Source: Halolamina salifodinae (GTDB lineage Archaea > Halobacteriota > Halobacteria > Halobacteriales > Haloferacaceae). From it: a stretch of DNA of 64,000 nucleotides. The DNA is taken from positions 426,525-490,524 of the forward strand of contig NZ_JAGGLC010000002.1 in the NCBI RefSeq assembly GCF_017874235.1, given 5' to 3'. The number at the start of each line of letters is the position of its first letter. Position 1 is the stretch's first letter. A program made the translations under genes and the position numbers. Of the stretch, positions 59,737 through 64,000 are shown in pieces. Below the pieces are notes generated by a model. That model saw nothing but the letters and a program-made list of their open reading frames with translations. It did not search any database and was not told the DNA's origin.

Positions 59737-61002
59737 ATGCACGTCGACACTGACCGCCTGCGAGCGGACATCGAGGCGAACGCCGAACACGGGGAGATTG
59801 AGGTCGATGAAGGCCGCGCTCGGACAGTGCTGACCGGGACCGACGCCAACCGCGCTGCTCGTGAGACGCTCGTCGACCGGATGGGGGACGCCGGACTGGA
59901 CGTGACCGTCGACGCCGTCGGCAACATCGCCGGCACGTGGACACCCGAGTCGGTGGACCCCGGCGCCGCACCCGTCGCTGCCGGGAGCCACGTCGACTCC
60001 GTGCCGGAGGGCGGCATCTTCGACGGCCCGCTTGGCGTCTACGCGGCGCTGGAGGCCGTCCGTGCGATGCAGGACGCCGGCGTCGAACCGGCGCGGCCGC
60101 TGGTCGTCGTCTCCTTCACTGAGGAGGAGGGACAGCGCTTCTCCGAGGGGCTGCTCGGCTCCTCGGTCGCCGTCGGCGAGCGAACTGTCGAGGAGGCTCT
60201 GGCCACGGAGGACGGCGAAGGCGTCACTCTCGAAGAGTCCCTCGAACGGATCGGCTTCCGCGGCGAGGGCCGACTCGACGCCAGCGACTGGGAGGCGTGG
60301 TACGAACTCCACATCGAGCAGGACACCCGGCTGGAGCGCGAGAACGTCCCGGTCGGCGTCGTCACCACCATCACCGGGATCACCCACTGCGAGGCCGAGA
60401 TCGTGGGCGAGGCCAACCACGCCGGCGCGACGCCGATGGACGAGCGAACCGACGCGCTTGCGGCCGCGTCGGAGGTCGTGCTCGACGTCGAAGCCGCCGC
60501 CAACGAGGTGGTCGAAGAGGAGAGCGAGACCGCAGTCGGCACTGTTGGCTCGCTCTCGGTCTCCCCCGACGCCACCAACGTGGTCCCGGGGAAGGTCGAG
60601 TTCGGCGTCGACATCCGGGACGTGGACTACCAGTCGATGCAGACCATCGTCGAGGCCACGCGCTCGAGCCTCGCCATCGTCGAAGCCGACCGCGGGGTGG
60701 AGACCTCGTTTTCCCGGCCGTTCGACCTCGAACCGACGCCGATGTCTGACACGCTACGCGCCGCTGCGCACCGCGCGGGCGAGGCGTCCGGGATCCGGAC
60801 CATCGACCTGCACTCCGGCGCCGCTCACGACACGATGCACGTCGCCGACGTGACCGACGCGGCGCTGCTGTTCGCACCCTCGCAGGACGGCATCAGTCAC
60901 AACCCCCGGGAGTGGACTGACTGGGAGGACTGCGCGAGCGCGACGCGCGTGCTGGCGGGTGCGATGGCCAGCGTCGCGGGCGCCGACGCCGCCGAGGAGT
61001 AG
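59737..61002 (+). CDS. M20-type amidohydrolase (hydantoinase/carbamoylase family)
   Basis: Zinc-dependent amidase of 421 aa of the N-carbamoyl-amino-acid hydrolase/allantoate amidohydrolase group. Metal ligands: GSHVDSVPEGGIFDGPLG (His and Asp), SFTEEEGQRFSEGLLGS (Glu), WYELHIEQD (His) and a C-terminal HSGAAHDT (His). The dimer region includes HAGATPMDERTDAL. It may release ammonia from ureide or N-carbamoyl amino acids. The dyad upstream suggests local control. Confidence 0.87.
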   Translation: MHVDTDRLRADIEANAEHGEIEVDEGRARTVLTGTDANRAARETLVDRMGDAGLDVTVDAVGNIAGTWTPESVDPGAAPVAAGSHVDSVPEGGIFDGPLGVYAALEAVRAMQDAGVEPARPLVVVSFTEEEGQRFSEGLLGSSVAVGERTVEEALATEDGEGVTLEESLERIGFRGEGRLDASDWEAWYELHIEQDTRLERENVPVGVVTTITGITHCEAEIVGEANHAGATPMDERTDALAAASEVVLDVEAAANEVVEEESETAVGTVGSLSVSPDATNVVPGKVEFGVDIRDVDYQSMQTIVEATRSSLAIVEADRGVETSFSRPFDLEPTPMSDTLRAAAHRAGEASGIRTIDLHSGAAHDTMHVADVTDAALLFAPSQDGISHNPREWTDWEDCASATRVLAGAMASVAGADAAEE

Positions 61003-61059
61003 GCCGGCGTCGGCGGGGCTGTGGCTGGCCACCGCTGGCGAACAGGCGGCCGAACGAGT

Positions 61060-61098
61060 CGTGAGACGGCTGGCCGCACAACCGTGGACCGTCTCACG
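61060..61098. terminator. Inverted repeat after the amidohydrolase gene
   Basis: CGTGAGACGG (61060-61069) and CCGTCTCACG (61089-61098) are perfect inverted repeats with a 19-bp spacer, 58 bp after the stop codon at 61002. They could form a hairpin at the transcript end; an operator for aroA is the alternative. There is no T-run. Confidence 0.35.
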
Positions 61099-61190
61099 GC
61101 AGTTCTCAGCTCACGGGATGGGTGGTCCCGCTATCGTACTTCAAAACTGCCTCCGGTGGACTCATCTCCCCGGCAGCCACAGGTGATGGC

Positions 61191-62492
61191 ATGAAAAAGC
61201 ACGTCTCGCGCTCCCGGGTCGCCGGGCGCTGTCGCGCGCCGCCGTCGAAGAGCTACACCCACCGCGCCATTCTCGCTGCAGGCTACGCCGACGAGGCAAC
61301 CGTCGAGGACCCGCTGGTCAGCGCGGACACGCGGGCGACCATGCGCGCCGTCTCGGCGTTCGGCGGCGGTGTCGACCGCTCGCGACTCGACGCCGGCACC
61401 CTCTCAGTCGAGGGATTCGGCGGCCGGCCCGAAGTGCCGGACGACGTGATCAACTGCGAGAACTCCGGGACGACGACGCGACTCGTCACCGCGGCTGGCG
61501 CGCTCACGGACGGGCTGACGGTGCTCACCGGCGACGACTCGCTGCGCTCGCGCCCACACGAGCCGCTGCTGGACGCCATCGAGGATCTGGGGGGCCGCGC
61601 CGAGAGCACGCGCCGGAACGGCCGCGCGCCGCTGGTCGTCGGCGAGTCGATCACGGGCGGCGCCGTCTCGATGCCCGGCGACGTCTCCTCGCAGTTCATC
61701 ACCGCGCTGCTGATGGCCGGCGCCGTCACCGACGAGGGGATCGAGGTCGACCTCGAGACCGAACTCAAGTCGGCGCCGTACGTCGACATCACCCTGGAAG
61801 TGCTCGAAGCGTTCGGCGTCGATGCCGAGCACACGGAGTCGGGGTTCCGCGTCCCCGGCGGCCAGCAGTACGCGCCGGCGGGGGGGAGCTACGCCGTCCC
61901 GGGCGACTTCTCCTCGATCTCCTACCTCGCCGCTGCGGGGGCTGTCGCAGCCGAAGACGGGAGCGAGGTGGTCGTCGAGGGCGCGCACCCCAGCGCGCAG
62001 GGTGACACAGCCATCGTCGACATTCTCGACCGCATGGGCGCCGAAATTTCGTGGGACGAGGACGCCGGTGAACTCAGAATTTCGGGCGGCGATCTCTCGG
62101 GTATCGAGGTCGACGTGGGCGACACGCCGGACCTGCTCCCGACCATCGCCGCGGTCGGCGCCATCGCCGACGGCGACACACGGATCGTCAACTGCGAGCA
62201 CGTCCGGCTGAAGGAGACCGACCGCGTGAGCGCGATGGCCGAGGAACTCGGAAAACTCGGCGCCGAGGTGACCGAGGAGCAGGACACCCTCACGGTCCAC
62301 GGCAGCGACTCCTCGCTCGTCGGTGCCGAAGTCGACGGCCGTGGTGACCACCGGATCGCGATGTCGCTGGCCGTCGCCGGCCTCGTCGCCGAGGGGACGA
62401 CGACCGTCGACGACGCCGAGCACGTCGACGTGTCGTTCCCCGACTTCTGGACAGTGCTCGACGACCTCGGCGCGAAAGTGACGAACGCCTGA
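61191..62492 (+). CDS. aroA: 3-phosphoshikimate 1-carboxyvinyltransferase (EPSP synthase)
   Basis: Shikimate-pathway enzyme of 433 aa. Landmarks: [20 protein letters not shown] near the N-terminus (phosphoshikimate contact), [77 protein letters not shown] and [13 protein letters not shown]. It transfers the enolpyruvyl group to shikimate-3-phosphate on the way to aromatic amino acids. The ATG at 61191 was chosen; an earlier ATG at 61122 adds unrelated residues. Confidence 0.95.
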   Translation: MKKHVSRSRVAGRCRAPPSKSYTHRAILAAGYADEATVEDPLVSADTRATMRAVSAFGGGVDRSRLDAGTLSVEGFGGRPEVPDDVINCENSGTTTRLVTAAGALTDGLTVLTGDDSLRSRPHEPLLDAIEDLGGRAESTRRNGRAPLVVGESITGGAVSMPGDVSSQFITALLMAGAVTDEGIEVDLETELKSAPYVDITLEVLEAFGVDAEHTESGFRVPGGQQYAPAGGSYAVPGDFSSISYLAAAGAVAAEDGSEVVVEGAHPSAQGDTAIVDILDRMGAEISWDEDAGELRISGGDLSGIEVDVGDTPDLLPTIAAVGAIADGDTRIVNCEHVRLKETDRVSAMAEELGKLGAEVTEEQDTLTVHGSDSSLVGAEVDGRGDHRIAMSLAVAGLVAEGTTTVDDAEHVDVSFPDFWTVLDDLGAKVTNA

Positions 62493-62570
62493 GTCGGGTC
62501 GGCCCCCCGGCCGGACTTCTCCGTCACTCGCTGTCGGTAGCTCTTTCTCCGTCGATCTGAACATCCGCTC

Positions 62571-63839
62571 GTGAGCGACTACGCATCCGACCTCCGTGAG
62601 GCCTACGAGGAGGACGGCTACGTCTTCCCCGCCTACCGCGACCGCTCGTTCGCCGACACGCCCGAGAGCGCGCTCTCCCTGCTCTCGTCCGAATTTCCGC
62701 GGAACATCCCCGACGACGCGTTCGGCGACCTCATCGACGGCGATATCGAGAACGTCGTCCTGCTCGTCGTCGACGGCTTCGGCCTCGATCAGTGGATGCG
62801 CCTCCGCGAGGAGCTCCCGCTGCTCGATGCCTTCGAAACCGACGGCATCGTCACGCCACTGACCTCAACGTACCCCTCCGAGACGGCCGCCGCGATCACG
62901 ACACTCCACACGGGACTGCTCCCGGCCGAGCACGGCCTGCTCGGCTGGCACCAGTATCTCGACTCCATCGACGAGTCGATCCAGACGCTCCCGTTCCTGC
63001 TGGCGGACGGCACGCCCGTACAGGACGAGTACCCGCTCGCGGACCCCCGAGAGCTGTTCGATGGCGACGCCATCTACGGCGACGCCGAGGCCGCGGGCGT
63101 GGACGCCCACGTCACCCAACCGGTCCACATCGCCGGCTCCATTTCCTCGGAACTCACGACCGCCGGCGCGGAGACACACGGCTACTGGAACGTTGCCGAC
63201 ATGGCCGTCTCGCTCCGCGACATCGTCGCCGACAGTGAGGGGCCGACCCACGTCACTGCGTACGTCCCGAACGTCGACACCATCTCCCACCGCACCGGCA
63301 CCGCGGCCGACCGCTACGACGCGCAGGCCCGGATGGTCACGGAAGCGATCCGAACGGGGTTCCTGGACAACCTCGACGCCGAGACGGCCGAGAAGACGGC
63401 GCTGCTCGTGACGGCCGACCACGGCCACACGAACGTCGACCCCGAGGTCTCGGTCGACCTCTCGGTGCCCGAGGTCCAGAACTGCCTCGCCCGCGGCGAC
63501 GACGGCGACCCGATCCCGCCACAGGGCGGCCCGCGGAACGTCCAATTCCACGTCGCCGACGGCCGCGTCGAGGGGCTCCGGGACTACCTCAAACGGGAAG
63601 CCGGCGACGACGTGCTCACGTTCACCGAGGCCGAGTACCGCGAGCGCGGCCTGTTCGGGAGCAACCACGCGGAGCCCGGGGAGGCCTTCGAGCGCCGCGC
63701 CCCAGACCTGCTGGCGGTCCACCACGAGGGCCAGATGTGGCACGAAAGCGACGAAAAGATCGGCGTCCACGGCGGCATGACGCCCGAAGAGATGTTCGTC
63801 CCGTTCGCGGCGGCGCGCGCGAGCGACCTGCAGAACTGA
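62571..63839 (+). CDS. Alkaline-phosphatase-superfamily metallohydrolase (nucleotide pyrophosphatase-like)
   Basis: Protein of 422 aa starting at GTG 62571. The metal and nucleophile motifs are visible: VVLLVVDGFGLDQW (Asp ligand), TSTYPSETAAAITTLHTGL (Thr/Ser nucleophile), PNVDTISHRTG, LLVTADHGHTNVD (Asp-His pair) and a C-terminal GVHGGMTPEEMFVP with the last His. This set fits nucleotide pyrophosphatases/phosphodiesterases. No signal peptide is evident, so it is likely cytoplasmic. Substrate unknown. Confidence 0.87.
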   Translation: MSDYASDLREAYEEDGYVFPAYRDRSFADTPESALSLLSSEFPRNIPDDAFGDLIDGDIENVVLLVVDGFGLDQWMRLREELPLLDAFETDGIVTPLTSTYPSETAAAITTLHTGLLPAEHGLLGWHQYLDSIDESIQTLPFLLADGTPVQDEYPLADPRELFDGDAIYGDAEAAGVDAHVTQPVHIAGSISSELTTAGAETHGYWNVADMAVSLRDIVADSEGPTHVTAYVPNVDTISHRTGTAADRYDAQARMVTEAIRTGFLDNLDAETAEKTALLVTADHGHTNVDPEVSVDLSVPEVQNCLARGDDGDPIPPQGGPRNVQFHVADGRVEGLRDYLKREAGDDVLTFTEAEYRERGLFGSNHAEPGEAFERRAPDLLAVHHEGQMWHESDEKIGVHGGMTPEEMFVPFAAARASDLQN

Positions 63840-63915
63840 TCCCAGAGGGGGACTCTGCGCCTTCGCCGGCGTCGACGCAACGAATCGACCGCACCTGCAA
63901 CGACTTTGACATCCT

Positions 63916-63935
63916 CCTCCAGCTAAAGCCGGAGG
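63916..63935. mobile_element. Probable end of an IS200/IS605-type element at the window edge
   Basis: CCTCCAGC-TAAA-GCCGGAGG is a hairpin with one mismatch, followed by GAATCCCAAGCG and GATATTAGGGTTTACAG. From memory this CCTCC(A/G)GCTAAAGCCGGAGG hairpin plus TTTACAG tail recurs in haloarchaea beside IS200/IS605 and IS1341-type (TnpB) elements. The rest of the element would lie beyond position 64000, so the call is tentative. 63840-63915 holds nothing I recognise. Confidence 0.4.
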
Positions 63936-64000
63936 AATCCCAAGCGTTGAGATATTAGGGTTTACAGTCTCCCTGCTCTCTCGTTGTGAACGACCCGCTC

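Overview
The window is a gene-dense, very GC-rich stretch of a haloarchaeal chromosome (class Halobacteria). The evidence is archaeal information-processing genes (deoxyhypusine synthase, a CDC48-type double AAA ATPase, an Lhr2-type helicase, an archaeal-type HflX), strongly acidic proteins rich in Asp and Glu, haloarchaeal small membrane proteins, and many promoters in which a TATA-like element sits about 27-30 bases before the start codon, as expected for leaderless transcripts. I cannot name the genus from the sequence alone.

Layout. 1-2553: an oxidative pentose pathway fragment (cut-off xylose dehydrogenase, xacF, xacE). 2852-11412: housekeeping and orphan genes: an HTH-LamG fusion, a ligase-like protein with altered catalytic residues, nnr-moaC, an erythromycin-esterase homologue, HflX with an apparent frameshift, thioredoxin, an ASCH protein and an HTH protein behind a striking nested operator. 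11478-13363: arsenic resistance (arsR-acr3-arsC). 13360-20821: reactive sulfur and redox block (DUF2270, DUF302, methyltransferases, two rhodanese/metallo-beta-lactamase fusions, DsrE, TusA, a split YeeE/YedE transporter, a TrmB-like regulator) with a shared upstream motif. 20818-23956: ABC-2 exporter with two paralogous permeases, and a GNAT. 24090-29731: deoxyhypusine synthase, a zinc alcohol dehydrogenase, an enolase-superfamily protein and a UPF1/DNA2-like helicase. 29921-32565: cytochrome bd-type oxidase. 32683-39290: RIO/Bud32-like kinase, aldehyde dehydrogenase, multi-PAS histidine kinase, and a second ABC-2 exporter.

39330-40976 is a small composite transposon: two IS6-family copies (the left one reduced to 153 bp) bracket a HicBA toxin-antitoxin pair, with a matching 8-bp target duplication that lies across the stop codon of the next gene, a zinc-ribbon HTH regulator. 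After it come a second Gfo/Idh/MocA dehydrogenase, a nitrilase-family hydrolase, SRPBCC, APH-like and Nudix proteins, an asparagine-synthetase-like protein without a complete glutaminase domain beside a PHP protein, a ZIP metal transporter with a DtxR-like site, purL, CDC48, a low-GC pocket with two orphan genes, a cold-shock protein, the Lhr2 helicase, an M20-type amidohydrolase, aroA and an alkaline-phosphatase-superfamily hydrolase. A hairpin typical of haloarchaeal IS200/IS605-type element ends lies near the right edge.

The best leads are the composite hicBA transposon, the four-half-site operator around the TATA box of the HTH gene at 10867, an identical 12-mer (GCAGTATTGTGC) linking sulfur-cluster promoters, the ligase-like protein that has lost its nucleophilic lysine, and the frameshifted hflX.
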